A stretch of 64,000 nucleotides of DNA from Ensifer adhaerens (GTDB taxonomy: Bacteria > Pseudomonadota > Alphaproteobacteria > Rhizobiales > Rhizobiaceae). The notes beneath the pieces are model-generated. The model was not told where the DNA came from. It searched no databases and saw only the letters and a list, made by a program, of their open reading frames with translations. The translations under genes and the position numbers were made by a program. This document shows positions 15,545-23,602 of this stretch, piece by piece (the stretch's first letter is position 1; each line of letters begins with the position of its first letter). The DNA is taken from assembly GCF_000697965.2 (NCBI RefSeq), contig NZ_CP015882.1, positions 248,001-312,000 on the forward strand, given 5' to 3'.

Positions 15545-16351
15545 TCAGCCGTGCCGCCAGACCTTCACGGCTGACAGCAACAAGATCACGGCGAGTGCGG
15601 GAAGGAGGATCGAATTCGGGACAATGCCGAGGAGTAGACCGCCGACGAACGTCCCCACCACCGATCCCGCGGCCATGATGAGGACGAACACCCTGTTGCG
15701 ACCCAGAACCGAAAAGCTCTGGTCGCGGCTGTAGCGGGTAAAGCCTACCAGAATTGTAGGAAGGCTCACCGCCAGTGAGAGGCTACCGGCGAGCTTGATG
15801 TCCGCGCCGAAGAGCAGAACCAACGTCGGAATGAGCAACTCGCCCCCGGCGACGCCCAGCAGCGACGCAACGATGCCGATCACGCAGCCGGCGGATATAC
15901 CGGCGACAATCTGCCAGTTTCCGGTCAGAAGCGGTTGACCCGCCGAGGTGCCGTGGCCAAGCACCAGCACGACGGCGATTGCGACAAGAAGAACGGATAT
16001 CACCCTGTAGAGGGTCTCAGATTTCAACCGTGTGGCCCATCCTGCGCCGAACCAGGCACCGATCAGGCTTCCTGCAAGAAGGTTCAGTACGATCGGCCAA
16101 TTCGATGCGATCTGACTGAAAGGGATCGTGCCGGCTCGAAACGGCAGGGCGCAAGACACGACGACAAGGCTCATTGCCTTGTTCAGGATCACCGCCTCGA
16201 GGGCCGCGAAATTGAATGCGCCGATGAGCAGCGGCAGACGAAATTCTGCCCCTCCAAGCCCTATCAACCCGCCGAGTGCGCCGATGATGGCGCCGCCGCC
16301 GAAAGCGGCCGGATGACTGCGTGACGTCGTGGATTTGATCGTAGTGTTCAC
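15545..16351 (-). CDS. TSUP-family (TauE/SafE) anion exporter
   Basis: A 268-residue membrane protein with about eight helices in two related halves: GGGAIIGALGGLIGLGGAEF near the N-terminus and GIVASLLGVAGGELLIPTLV in the middle. The paired motif G-x-x-x-G-x-x-G-G-G/A is typical of the TSUP family, which exports sulfite, sulfoacetate or other anions. Its location in the arsenic island suggests a thiolated or oxyanion substrate, but this is only inference. The start is a GTG at 16349-16351 without a clear ribosome site. It lies downstream of, and co-directional with, the MFS and arsR genes. Confidence 0.85.
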   Translation of the reverse strand: MNTTIKSTTSRSHPAAFGGGAIIGALGGLIGLGGAEFRLPLLIGAFNFAALEAVILNKAMSLVVVSCALPFRAGTIPFSQIASNWPIVLNLLAGSLIGAWFGAGWATRLKSETLYRVISVLLVAIAVVLVLGHGTSAGQPLLTGNWQIVAGISAGCVIGIVASLLGVAGGELLIPTLVLLFGADIKLAGSLSLAVSLPTILVGFTRYSRDQSFSVLGRNRVFVLIMAAGSVVGTFVGGLLLGIVPNSILLPALAVILLLSAVKVWRHG

Positions 16352-16404
16352 GGAGGCTTGGCTTTCATGGCGGTGATCCGCGGACTTTTATGTACGCTCT
16401 TCCA

Positions 16405-17607
16405 TTATCGGGCAACGCGGTCGCGACGCACCGATGAGGCGACAGCGACGAACGCCAGGATCCCAAGCGTACCCAGCGCGGCGATCACGAAAAGCGAGAG
16501 GGTTGTCCCGAAGTGGTTCATAGCGGCTGCGAACGCAAACGGGGCGGCCGCGCCAGTCGCCAACCTTGCCGCAGCCATCTTGCCCGTGATCGCGCCATAG
16601 CCAGCGGACCCGAAGAGATAGAGGGGCAAGCTCCCCTGAGCGATGCTGTTGATCCCTGACCCAAGGCCAAGACAGATGGCGAAAGCCACCGCACCGGGCA
16701 GCCAATCACCTGACACCCCGAGTATTACCGCGCCAGTGACCATGAGAGCGGCAGAGACAATCGCAAGCGCGGGCGGCGACAGGCTCTTTCCGAAGACCAT
16801 GTTGATCAGGCGGCTCATGACCTGGGCCGGACCAAACAAGGAACCGATCAGGACCGCCGCACTGCCAAGTCCGATCGCGCCGAGCATCGGCACCATGTGG
16901 GCGAGGATCGCGGCGAGGGTGAAGCCCGAAAGAGAGAAGGCAAAGGAGACCAGCAGCATGCCACGGCGACGCGCCTGGGGTTCGAGAGCGCCGACAACGA
17001 CCTCGCGGGTTCTTGTCTCGTCCGTCTTGGAACTCAGCCTTCCGGCACGCATGATCCAGTAGTGTAGGGGCATGCAGACGATAAGGTTCAGGACGGCGAA
17101 CACCAGATAGATTTCCCGCCACGTCAGATATCCGGTCAGTGCCGCGGCGATCGGCCAGAAGATGGTGGAGGCAAAGCCGCCGATGAGTGTCAGATAGGTG
17201 ATGCTGCGGGACGCGGTGCGAGGTTCGCTTTCGACCAGTGTTGCGAAGGCCGCCTGATACTGGACCATCCCGGAGGACACTTCGAGCAGGACAATCGCAA
17301 GGACAAAGAGCGACACAGACGGCGACCATGCACAAAGCACCAGCGTTAACGCCGCAAGGGCCGACCCCAGCGTCATCACCGTTGCCGCACCGATCTTGTC
17401 CATGTGCCTGCCGATGAACGGCGCAGACAGGCCGCCGATGAACAGCGAGACCGAGAAGACGGCGAAGACCCGCTCCAGGCTGATGCCAAGGTCTTTGGCC
17501 ATTCCGGGTGCGAGGATGCTGAAGGAATAGTAGAGAGTGCCGTAGCCGATGATCTGCGTGACACCGAGAGCGGAGACGATGCCCGCCGGAACCTTGATCG
17601 TATGCAA
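16405..17607 (-). CDS. arsK: MFS efflux transporter, ArsK-like
   Basis: A 400-residue major facilitator protein with 12 predicted helices. The loop between helices 2 and 3 is RHMDKIGAA. The N-terminus GVTQIIGYGTLYYSFSILAP fits the family around ArsK, an arsenite/antimonite efflux protein described from Agrobacterium and found beside arsR. The arsR gene immediately upstream on the same strand (19-nt gap) supports this role. The start is a TTG at 17607, supported by AAGGA 8 nt upstream. Other MFS drug exporters look similar, so the exact substrate is inferred from context. Confidence 0.75.
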   Translation of the reverse strand: MHTIKVPAGIVSALGVTQIIGYGTLYYSFSILAPGMAKDLGISLERVFAVFSVSLFIGGLSAPFIGRHMDKIGAATVMTLGSALAALTLVLCAWSPSVSLFVLAIVLLEVSSGMVQYQAAFATLVESEPRTASRSITYLTLIGGFASTIFWPIAAALTGYLTWREIYLVFAVLNLIVCMPLHYWIMRAGRLSSKTDETRTREVVVGALEPQARRRGMLLVSFAFSLSGFTLAAILAHMVPMLGAIGLGSAAVLIGSLFGPAQVMSRLINMVFGKSLSPPALAIVSAALMVTGAVILGVSGDWLPGAVAFAICLGLGSGINSIAQGSLPLYLFGSAGYGAITGKMAAARLATGAAAPFAFAAAMNHFGTTLSLFVIAALGTLGILAFVAVASSVRRDRVAR

Positions 17608-17626
17608 TGACGTGTTCCTTGACGGG

Positions 17627-17968
17627 CTATACTTCGCTTGAACAGCAACTGGCGGATCGCTCGACGGACCCGCGGATGCCGGGATGCCCCGCGCAGCAGT
17701 CTTCCATCAGGAAAGTCACCAGATCGGCCAGCGTGTCGTAACTTGCGTTATAGACGATCGAGCGCGACTCCCGGCGTTGGGAGATGAGGCCTGATCGTTC
17801 GAGTTCCTTGAGGTGGAACGAGACGTTTGATGGAGAGACGCCCATGCGTTCGGCAATCGCGCCGGCGGCCAGACCTACCGGGCCGGCGATGACCAGGGTC
17901 CTCACGATGGAAAGTCGGGTTTCCTGTGAAAGCGCGGCGAAGGAGGAGAGGGCTTGACGATCATCCAT
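17627..17968 (-). CDS. arsR: ArsR-family repressor (second copy)
   Basis: A 113-residue winged-helix regulator. The HTH is AAGAIAERMGVSPSNVSFHLKEL and the wing is GLISQRRESRSIVYNAS. Likely As(III) ligands are the C-terminal cysteines in MEDCCAGHPG and SASCCSSEV. It heads the arsR-MFS-TSUP transcript and is divergent from the DUF6428 gene. A 28-bp palindrome (17969-17996) touches its start codon, so autorepression of both directions is expected. Its ribosome site AAGGA lies inside the palindrome. Confidence 0.92.
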   Translation of the reverse strand: MDDRQALSSFAALSQETRLSIVRTLVIAGPVGLAAGAIAERMGVSPSNVSFHLKELERSGLISQRRESRSIVYNASYDTLADLVTFLMEDCCAGHPGIRGSVERSASCCSSEV

Positions 17969-17996
17969 ATTTCAATAATCCTTGAATCATTGAAAT
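17969..17996. promoter_or_regulatory. Probable ArsR operator between arsR and the DUF6428 gene
   Basis: ATTTCAAT (17969-17976) is exactly repeated in inverse as ATTGAAAT (17989-17996). The centre, AATCCTTGAATC, keeps partial symmetry. It lies in the 43-bp divergent space and reaches the arsR ATG. The sequence resembles known ArsR operators built on TTCAA/TTGAA half-sites. Confidence 0.75.
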
Positions 17997-18011
17997 TGAG
18001 GATAGCCGCAA

Positions 18012-18530
18012 ATGAGCGCGATCGACAATAGCCAATCCGACAAAACCGATATCTCGCTTGGGGAGTTGCTCGGCAGAGCCGCAGAGACACCGGACCTGCC
18101 CTTGGTCTTCCTGTATGACGGAAAGCCCGTGAAGCCCGGCTATCACGTGACCGAGGTCAAGGCTGGCCATTTCTCCGCGCTTGATTGCGGGGCAAATCCG
18201 GAAGCCTGGTCGGAGATTTTCGTGCAGCTGTGGGACATCGAGGAGGGCGAGCGGACCCATATGACGGCCGGGAAGTTCTCGGCCATCGTCCGCAAGGTTT
18301 CCGAACGCGTCCGTCTCGACGGCTCCGCAAAGCTGACCTTCGAAGTGAGCGATGGCGTCCGGCCGATGCAGTTGTTCTGCGCGAATGCTCCTGTCGCGGA
18401 AGACGGCACTCTCCAGGTCGCGTTGACGCCACGGCCTGCGAGCTGCAAGCCTCGGGACCGTTGGTTGGCCGAGAAAGGCGCTACGGAAGCCTCGTGCTGT
18501 AGTTCATCCGCTTCCAAATGCTGTAGCTGA
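18012..18530 (+). CDS. DUF6428-family protein with Cys-rich tail
   Basis: A 172-residue soluble protein that I place in the DUF6428 family, whose genes often lie beside arsR. The N-terminal half (LPLVFLYDGKPVKPGYHVTE, DCGANPEAWSEIFVQLWD) is the conserved part. The C-terminus ends with paired cysteines, ASCCSSSASKCCS, much like the tails of the two ArsR proteins. Binding of As(III) or another soft metal is a reasonable guess, but nothing is established. GAGG is 10 nt upstream of the ATG. It is divergent from arsR across the palindromic operator. Confidence 0.78.
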   Translation: MSAIDNSQSDKTDISLGELLGRAAETPDLPLVFLYDGKPVKPGYHVTEVKAGHFSALDCGANPEAWSEIFVQLWDIEEGERTHMTAGKFSAIVRKVSERVRLDGSAKLTFEVSDGVRPMQLFCANAPVAEDGTLQVALTPRPASCKPRDRWLAEKGATEASCCSSSASKCCS

Positions 18531-18562
18531 GGTGGGAACCATCCCCAAACGAGATGCCGTCG

Positions 18563-18593
18563 CCGGCGAGGCGCTCTCAGGGGCGCCCGCCGG
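18563..18593. terminator. Hairpin downstream of the DUF6428 gene
   Basis: CCGGCG plus GGCGC (18563-18574, with one bulged A) pairs with GCGCC plus CGCCGG (18583-18593). It is a very stable 11-bp stem about 35 bases after the stop codon. No T-run follows, so termination would be imperfect. Confidence 0.4.
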
Positions 18594-18792
18594 AAGCTGA
18601 GGTTCTGCCGCCGCATTCGCCGGCTGTGAACAGCCCACCGCCCGAACATCGCCGCAGCATCACCGCGAGCGTGCCCCTTCGCTGAAAAACCGAGAGCTCA
18701 GGTCATGTGGCCGGTACTGTCGCGGTCGATATCCTCTCAACAATTCGGGCCTTTTCCACACCATCGCATTCGACCTCCGATCTCTTGACGTC

Positions 18793-18822
18793 TTGACTCA
18801 AAAATAACTAACTAGTTACATA
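18793..18822 (+). promoter_or_regulatory. Promoter with TetR-type operator, site 1
   Basis: The operator is TAACTA (18805-18810), AC, TAGTTA (18813-18818). It lies between a -35-like TTGACT (18793-18798) and a -10-like TACATA (18817-18822), separated by 18 nt. It precedes the VOC-dehydrogenase pair. The same inverted repeat recurs at three other promoters of the cluster. Confidence 0.75.
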
Positions 18823-18860
18823 ATTGCGTGACGAATGTTCTTGCGAATTGGGAGGTTCGA

Positions 18861-19379
18861 GTGAAGATTTACGGGATGCAGCATGTGGGGTTCACTGTGC
18901 CGAACCTCGAAGAGGCTGTCCGCTTTTTCGAGGTGATCTTCGGAGCGGTGACGTGCCTTGAAACAGGCAAAGTGGAAGCTGACGACGCGTTCATGCTTCG
19001 GCGCCTCGGTGTTCCCTCGGGCAGACGGATAGAGAACATCAAGGTTCTAAGGGTCGGGAACGGCACGAACCTCGAGATATTCCAGTACTCCGGCGAGACC
19101 GGCGAGGAAGAGCCGCTGAAGCGCAACAGCCAGACCGGTGGCTTTCACTTAGCCTTCGAGGTTGACGACTGCGAACGCGCGGCAGAGCGGCTTCGTGCCG
19201 CCGGCGTCGATTTGCTTGAAGGGCCGACTCTTGTCGAAAGCGGCGCGATGGCCGGGCTTACCTGGCTCTATCTCAAAGCTCCCTGGGGGCAGTTTTTGGA
19301 GATCGTCAGCATGCCGGGACCGCTCGGATACGAAAGCGCTGGCGGTCCACGGCAGTGGTCGCCCGTCAGCGGCAGCTAA
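18861..19379 (+). CDS. VOC/glyoxalase-fold protein (172 aa)
   Basis: A vicinal-oxygen-chelate protein with two beta-alpha-beta-beta-beta modules. The first starts MQHVGFTVPNLEEAVRFFE, with His as a metal ligand. The second starts GGFHLAFEVDDCERAAERL, again with His, and a final Glu lies in GQFLEIVSM. This matches metal-dependent VOC enzymes (lyases, epimerases, dioxygenases), but the reaction is not predictable; a methylmalonyl-CoA-epimerase-like role would suit the CoA genes nearby. I chose GTG 18861, with GGGAGG just upstream, over the in-frame codon at 18828, which lies close to the promoter. It is the first gene of the regulated cluster. Confidence 0.82.
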   Translation: MKIYGMQHVGFTVPNLEEAVRFFEVIFGAVTCLETGKVEADDAFMLRRLGVPSGRRIENIKVLRVGNGTNLEIFQYSGETGEEEPLKRNSQTGGFHLAFEVDDCERAAERLRAAGVDLLEGPTLVESGAMAGLTWLYLKAPWGQFLEIVSMPGPLGYESAGGPRQWSPVSGS

Positions 19380-19464
19380 CTCCCGGCCGTAGTCGCTGCA
19401 TCTCAAGCGGCCAATCAAAATCAAAGACATGAGAACCCCTGGCCAAAAGCCGGAAAGGAAAGCC

Positions 19465-20451
19465 GTGCCTCAAGAAATCCTGATAAGCACAAAGCAGACA
19501 TTTGTGCTCGGCAACTACGAAGACGGTGCGCTACTGCCCGGTCAGATCCGTGGGCGAACGCTCTGTACTCTGATCAGTCAGGGCACGGAGCTTGGCTGGG
19601 CCAACGGTCACGTGTTTCCCATCCGGCCGGGCTATGCGGCTGTCTTTGAGGTGACCGAGATCGGAGAGGATGTCGATGGCGTCAGCGTCGGTGACCGGCG
19701 CTTTGCAATGGGGCAGCATCGTTCCACGCAGACCCACGATGCCCGACACACTCTGGCGTTGCCGGATGGATTGGCCCCGGATCGCGCCGTTCTCGCCCGC
19801 TTGATGGGGGTGTCGATGACGAGCCTGATGACGACGAAGGCGCGTCCGGGTGACCGCGTGGTCGTTTCGGGGGCGGGGCCGGTTGGCTTCCTGGCTGCGC
19901 ACCTCTTTGCGATCGGCGGCTATCGCGTGACGGTGGTCGATCCGGATCCGGTCAGGCGCGCTCAGGCCGGTCGAAGCGGAATTGCGGATTGCCGAGCGTC
20001 TATAGGCGACGCATCGGACCTGACCGGAAAAGTCGCCCTCGTCGTCGATTGTTCAGGTCATGAGGGTGCCATCATCGATGCTTGCCGTCTTGTCCGCAAG
20101 CTTGGTGAAGTCGTCATGGTTGGTGTTCCCTGGAGGCGGGCAACCGAATTCTCTGCGCACGAACTCATGCAGGCGGTCTTCTTCAACCTGGTGACGCTGC
20201 GCTCAGGCTGGGAATGGGAGGTTCCGATGCTCGGTCGCGACTTCGTTTGGGAAGAACTGCTCGAAGGGTACAACAATGCACCGCATAGCGTCTTCGGTGG
20301 CTTCTCGCGCGCGCTCGAATGGCTGTCTGAAGGCCTGATAGAGGTCGAAGGCCTGATCCGCCACGTGACGCCAGACGATCCCGCGTCACTCTATTCGGAC
20401 ATTGCGCGGCGCGCGATTGAGCAGCCCTTCATCGTTATCGATTGGGCCTAG
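19465..20451 (+). CDS. Zinc-free MDR-family dehydrogenase
   Basis: A 328-residue medium-chain dehydrogenase-like protein. The Rossmann motif is GAGPVGFLAAHLFA (about residues 138-151). The zinc-ligand patterns of alcohol dehydrogenases (GHE, the CxxCxxC lobe) are absent, and the N-terminal half is short (TLISQGTELGWANG). The family includes proteins annotated as zinc-binding dehydrogenases or BchC-like enzymes. I favour the GTG at 19465, with GGAAAG upstream, over the ATG at 19429, which lacks a ribosome site. It probably forms an operon with the VOC gene, about 85 bases away. The substrate is unknown. Confidence 0.8.
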   Translation: MPQEILISTKQTFVLGNYEDGALLPGQIRGRTLCTLISQGTELGWANGHVFPIRPGYAAVFEVTEIGEDVDGVSVGDRRFAMGQHRSTQTHDARHTLALPDGLAPDRAVLARLMGVSMTSLMTTKARPGDRVVVSGAGPVGFLAAHLFAIGGYRVTVVDPDPVRRAQAGRSGIADCRASIGDASDLTGKVALVVDCSGHEGAIIDACRLVRKLGEVVMVGVPWRRATEFSAHELMQAVFFNLVTLRSGWEWEVPMLGRDFVWEELLEGYNNAPHSVFGGFSRALEWLSEGLIEVEGLIRHVTPDDPASLYSDIARRAIEQPFIVIDWA

Positions 20452-20486
20452 CCCAAGCGCCGGGCCGATGTCCGGCTATCGTTGGT

Positions 20487-20519
20487 GTATGTGCCTGGCG
20501 CGACGCGTTAGGCACATAC
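20487..20519. terminator. Bidirectional hairpin between convergent genes
   Basis: GTATGTGCCT (20487-20496) is perfectly complementary to 20510-20519. The right arm lies in the last codons of the TetR gene. It is placed to end transcription from both the dehydrogenase gene and the TetR gene. Confidence 0.5.
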
Positions 20520-21167
20520 CAGCCTCATGATGGTGTCGACGTTGAACTGCAGGCGTTCGTCAATCGCTTCCTTGGCCATGAGATCACGTTCGAAAATGAT
20601 CGATCCGGTGAAACGGTTGGTCAGGTAGTAATAGCCGATCGCTGCAATGGTGATGTTGAGCTGCACAGGGTCGACGCCCGACCGAAACACGCCCTGTGCC
20701 GCGCCGCGTTCGAGAATGTCGCCGACCATGTTGACGAACTTGCGGCTGGCGGCCTTGATGACCTCGGACTTCTTCAAATGCTTCGCGCGGTGAAGGTTCT
20801 CGCTGTTGACCAGCGTGATGAACTCCGGGTTCTTCAGGTAATATTCCCAGGTGAACTGGACGAGTTTGGCAAGGGCCGCCGTCGGTTCCAGGTCGTCGAG
20901 CTTGAGTTTTTGTTCAGCCGTTCGGATGTCGATATAGGCATCTTCGAGAACGGTCTGGAACAGCCGCTCCTTGCTCTCGAAATAGTGGTATATCATCCGC
21001 TTGTTGGCGTTGGCCTTCTCGGCGATCACGTCGACCCGCGCGCCTCCCAAGCCATTCTTCGCAAACTCTTTCTTGGCCGCGTCCAGAATGCGCGCCTTCG
21101 TTGCCTCGGCGTCTCTGATGCGTGGCTTTCGGGCAGATTTTTCCGTGTCTTCGTTCGTGATGCTCAA
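20508..21167 (-). CDS. TetR-family repressor, proposed regulator of the 18.8-43.4 kb cluster
   Basis: A TetR-type regulator of about 220 residues. The HTH lies in the first 70 residues (ATKARILDAAKKEFAKNG, then VIAEKANANKRMIYHYFESKE). A long helical ligand domain ends with SIIFERDLMAKEAIDERLQF. The TTG at 21167 has GGAGG 7 nt upstream; an ATG at 21236 in the same frame is possible. The gene is divergent from the ABC operon across operator site 2 and sits in the middle of the genes carrying the TAACTA-NN-TAGTTA repeat. I infer that it represses them and is released by a pathway metabolite, perhaps an acyl-CoA as for several TetR regulators of beta-oxidation genes. Confidence 0.9.
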   Translation of the reverse strand: MSITNEDTEKSARKPRIRDAEATKARILDAAKKEFAKNGLGGARVDVIAEKANANKRMIYHYFESKERLFQTVLEDAYIDIRTAEQKLKLDDLEPTAALAKLVQFTWEYYLKNPEFITLVNSENLHRAKHLKKSEVIKAASRKFVNMVGDILERGAAQGVFRSGVDPVQLNITIAAIGYYYLTNRFTGSIIFERDLMAKEAIDERLQFNVDTIMRLVCA

Positions 21168-21280
21168 AGCCCTTCCTCCGTCGCCCTCGCGCCTGCTGCG
21201 CTGAAAGTCATACACGCCGGAAAGCTGATCCGTCAAAGCGGTTCGTCAGGTCGGTCGGCGCCTGTGCCCATTAAAAGCAC

Positions 21281-21318
21281 TTGACTCGGGGTTTTGTAAA
21301 GAAGTAACTAGTTAGTGC
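21281..21318 (+). promoter_or_regulatory. Promoter with TetR-type operator, site 2
   Basis: TAACTA (21305-21310), GT, TAGTGC (21313-21318): the left arm is perfect and the right arm keeps four of six bases. TTGACT (21281-21286) is 18 nt from the left arm, which would serve as the -10. It lies between the TetR gene and the ABC substrate-binding gene. Confidence 0.65.
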
Positions 21319-21440
21319 GTTAAGTGGGACTGACGAGGCCGGAGGAGGCCAGGGCGACAAGCGTGCGCCGCCACCTGCGAACCTGCATTTTCAACCCGTG
21401 TGGGACGGGGAACGCTCACCGAGGATATGGGAGGATTGGC

Positions 21441-22550
21441 ATGTCGACCTTTATTAAGGATTTTATCGAACGCGAGACGGTAAGCCGTCGCAACTTCTTG
21501 TTTGCCGCTGCAGCCGGCGTTGGCGCCATGGCGGTGCCGATGGCGTTCGGTCGCGGCACGGCGCAGGCAGCATTGACGGATCCGGCAATTGCCTGGAGCT
21601 ATCGCGACCGGGCGTCTGCCTACTGGAATTCGGTCGTTTCCGGGGGCGAGGCTTTCGTGGAATCGCTCGGCAAGCCGAAGAGCGCACTCGTCAGCCTGAT
21701 CAACGAGGGGTCGACGGAAAAGTCGCTCGCCGACATCAAGGCGTTTCTCGCCAAGAACAACGGCAATTGCGCGATCGCCTGCGATGCAAATGACAGCCCC
21801 AACGCCAGACCCGTTGTCGAGGCGGTTCAGGCAGCGGGCGCCTACATTTCAACGATCTGGAACAAGACCGACGACCTGCATCCTTGGGATTTCGGCGACA
21901 ACTACGTTTCCCATATGACCTGGTCGGATGAGAAGCCTGCTGAACAGACCGCGCGGATCCTGTTTGAGGCGATGGGTGGTGAAGGTGGCGTGGTGCACCT
22001 CGGTGGCATCGCCGCCAACAACCCGGCAGTCGAGCGCCTGAACGGCCTCAAGAACGCACTCAAAGATTTCCCGAACATCGAGTTGCTCGATGCGCAGCCG
22101 GCCGACTGGGACACGCAGAAGGGTGCGGCCCTCATGGCGTCGTTCCTGACCCGCTACGGCGACAAGATCAAGGGCGTACACTGCGCCAACGACAACATCG
22201 CCTATGGTGTCATCGAGGCCCTGCGCGCCGAGGGTATCGAGGACATGCCGATCGTTTCCTATGACGGCAATCCGGAGGCCGTGCAGATGGTAATGGACGG
22301 CAAGCTCCTGGCGACCGTCTTCACCAACCCGCACTGGGGCGGCGGCATCAGCGCGGCACTCGCCTATCACGCGGCGATCGGCAGCTTCAAGCCGTCCGAA
22401 GAGCCGAAGGAACACCGCGAGTTCTACGGCCCGACGATCCTGGTCACGGCCAAGGATGCCGCCGAGTTCAAGGCGAAGTATCTCGACTCCGTCCCGACCT
22501 ACAATTGGACGGATTTCTGGGGGCCGTCCAACGGCCAGATCCAGTACTGA
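21441..22550 (+). CDS. Sugar-type ABC transporter substrate-binding protein, Tat-exported
   Basis: A 369-residue periplasmic binding protein of the RbsB-like class (peripla_BP_4). The signal is of the twin-arginine type: VSRRNFLFAAAAGVG, ending near TAQAALT, so the protein is probably folded before export, which is unusual for this class. The mature part has the ligand-domain pattern IACDANDSPNARPVVEAVQA and GVHCANDNIAYGVIEAL with MPIVSYDGNPEAVQM. The ATG at 21441 follows GGGAGG. It is the first gene of an SBP-permease-ATPase-permease-dehydrogenase operon behind operator site 2. The ligand is probably a sugar or polyol. Confidence 0.92.
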   Translation: MSTFIKDFIERETVSRRNFLFAAAAGVGAMAVPMAFGRGTAQAALTDPAIAWSYRDRASAYWNSVVSGGEAFVESLGKPKSALVSLINEGSTEKSLADIKAFLAKNNGNCAIACDANDSPNARPVVEAVQAAGAYISTIWNKTDDLHPWDFGDNYVSHMTWSDEKPAEQTARILFEAMGGEGGVVHLGGIAANNPAVERLNGLKNALKDFPNIELLDAQPADWDTQKGAALMASFLTRYGDKIKGVHCANDNIAYGVIEALRAEGIEDMPIVSYDGNPEAVQMVMDGKLLATVFTNPHWGGGISAALAYHAAIGSFKPSEEPKEHREFYGPTILVTAKDAAEFKAKYLDSVPTYNWTDFWGPSNGQIQY

Positions 22551-22619
22551 ACTTTCGACCAGCTGGGCGGCAGCCTGTGTGCCGCCGCCCCGTTCCCCTT
22601 GTGACTTTCTAAAAGAGGG

Positions 22620-23594
22620 GTGTCTGACGTGACACGTCGCCTATCGCGCGAAACCTTGATCAAATGGGCGCCGCTTCTGGTGCTGATTGCACTGGTGATC
22701 TTCTTCACCGCGCTCAACCCGACTTTCTTTTCCTCGCGGAACTTCGCCCGCATCGCGATTGCGGCAGCTCCGGCACTCATGGTTGCCGTCGGCGTCACCT
22801 TCATCATCGTCATGGGATCGATCGACCTCTCGATGGAGGGAACGGTCTCCCTCACGGCCGTGGCCTTTGCGTTCATCTTTGCCCATTTCGGTGGCTCGCT
22901 CGCCCCTTCCGGTTGGGTCGCCATTCCGCTTGTTCTCCTTCTCGGCGGCGTGATCGGACTGCTAAACGGGCTTGTCCATGTGAAGCTGAAGATACCGTCC
23001 TTCATGGCGAGCCTTGCCATGGGCTTCGTCGGGACGGGGGCCGCGATCCTGCTCACCGGCGGTGACATCGTCAAAGTAAGCGATGCGACCTTTCGGGGCC
23101 TGCTGACGGTGCGTTTGTTGGGTTTCCCGCTAATGGTCTACGTCGCTGCCTTCTTCCTCGTCGTTGCCTGGTTCATTCAGACCCACACCACGCTTGGCCG
23201 CAACTTCTACGCGGTTGGCGGCGGTGAGGATCTCGCGCATGCCTCGGGCCTCAATGTTACCCGCGTTCGCGTGACCGGCTTTGCGCTTGCCGGCGTCTTT
23301 TACGCCATTGCCGCAATCCTCGTGGTGGCGCGCATCGGCCAGGCGGAATCGGTGACCGGTGCGAACTTCATGTTCGTCTCCATCACGTCGGTCGTTGTCG
23401 GTGGCGTGGCGCTCTGGGGCGGCATCGGCGGCGTCTGGAACGCACTTGTCGGCGTGCTGATCGTGAACGTCATCGACAATGGCATGGTCGTCATCGGCCT
23501 GCCCGACTTCATCCAGGACGGCATGCTCGGCCTGCTCGTCATTCTTGCCGTCGTGCTTTCGACCGACCGCAAGATGCTTTCCTTCGTCAAGTGA
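22620..23594 (+). CDS. Sugar-type ABC transporter permease (RbsC class), first
   Basis: A 324-residue inner-membrane permease with about ten helices, of the branched-chain/ribose permease superfamily. The family motif GSIDLSMEGTVSL lies in the first third. The coupling loop is GRNFYAVGGGEDLAHASGLN (about residues 200-219), which contacts the ATPase. The start is a GTG at 22620 behind AGAGG; a GTG three codons later is also possible. It lies about 70 bases after the binding protein and overlaps the ATPase-gene region. It likely forms a heterodimer with the permease at 25116-26057. Confidence 0.92.
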   Translation: MSDVTRRLSRETLIKWAPLLVLIALVIFFTALNPTFFSSRNFARIAIAAAPALMVAVGVTFIIVMGSIDLSMEGTVSLTAVAFAFIFAHFGGSLAPSGWVAIPLVLLLGGVIGLLNGLVHVKLKIPSFMASLAMGFVGTGAAILLTGGDIVKVSDATFRGLLTVRLLGFPLMVYVAAFFLVVAWFIQTHTTLGRNFYAVGGGEDLAHASGLNVTRVRVTGFALAGVFYAIAAILVVARIGQAESVTGANFMFVSITSVVVGGVALWGGIGGVWNALVGVLIVNVIDNGMVVIGLPDFIQDGMLGLLVILAVVLSTDRKMLSFVK

Positions 23595-23602
23595 GGCACG
23601 CC

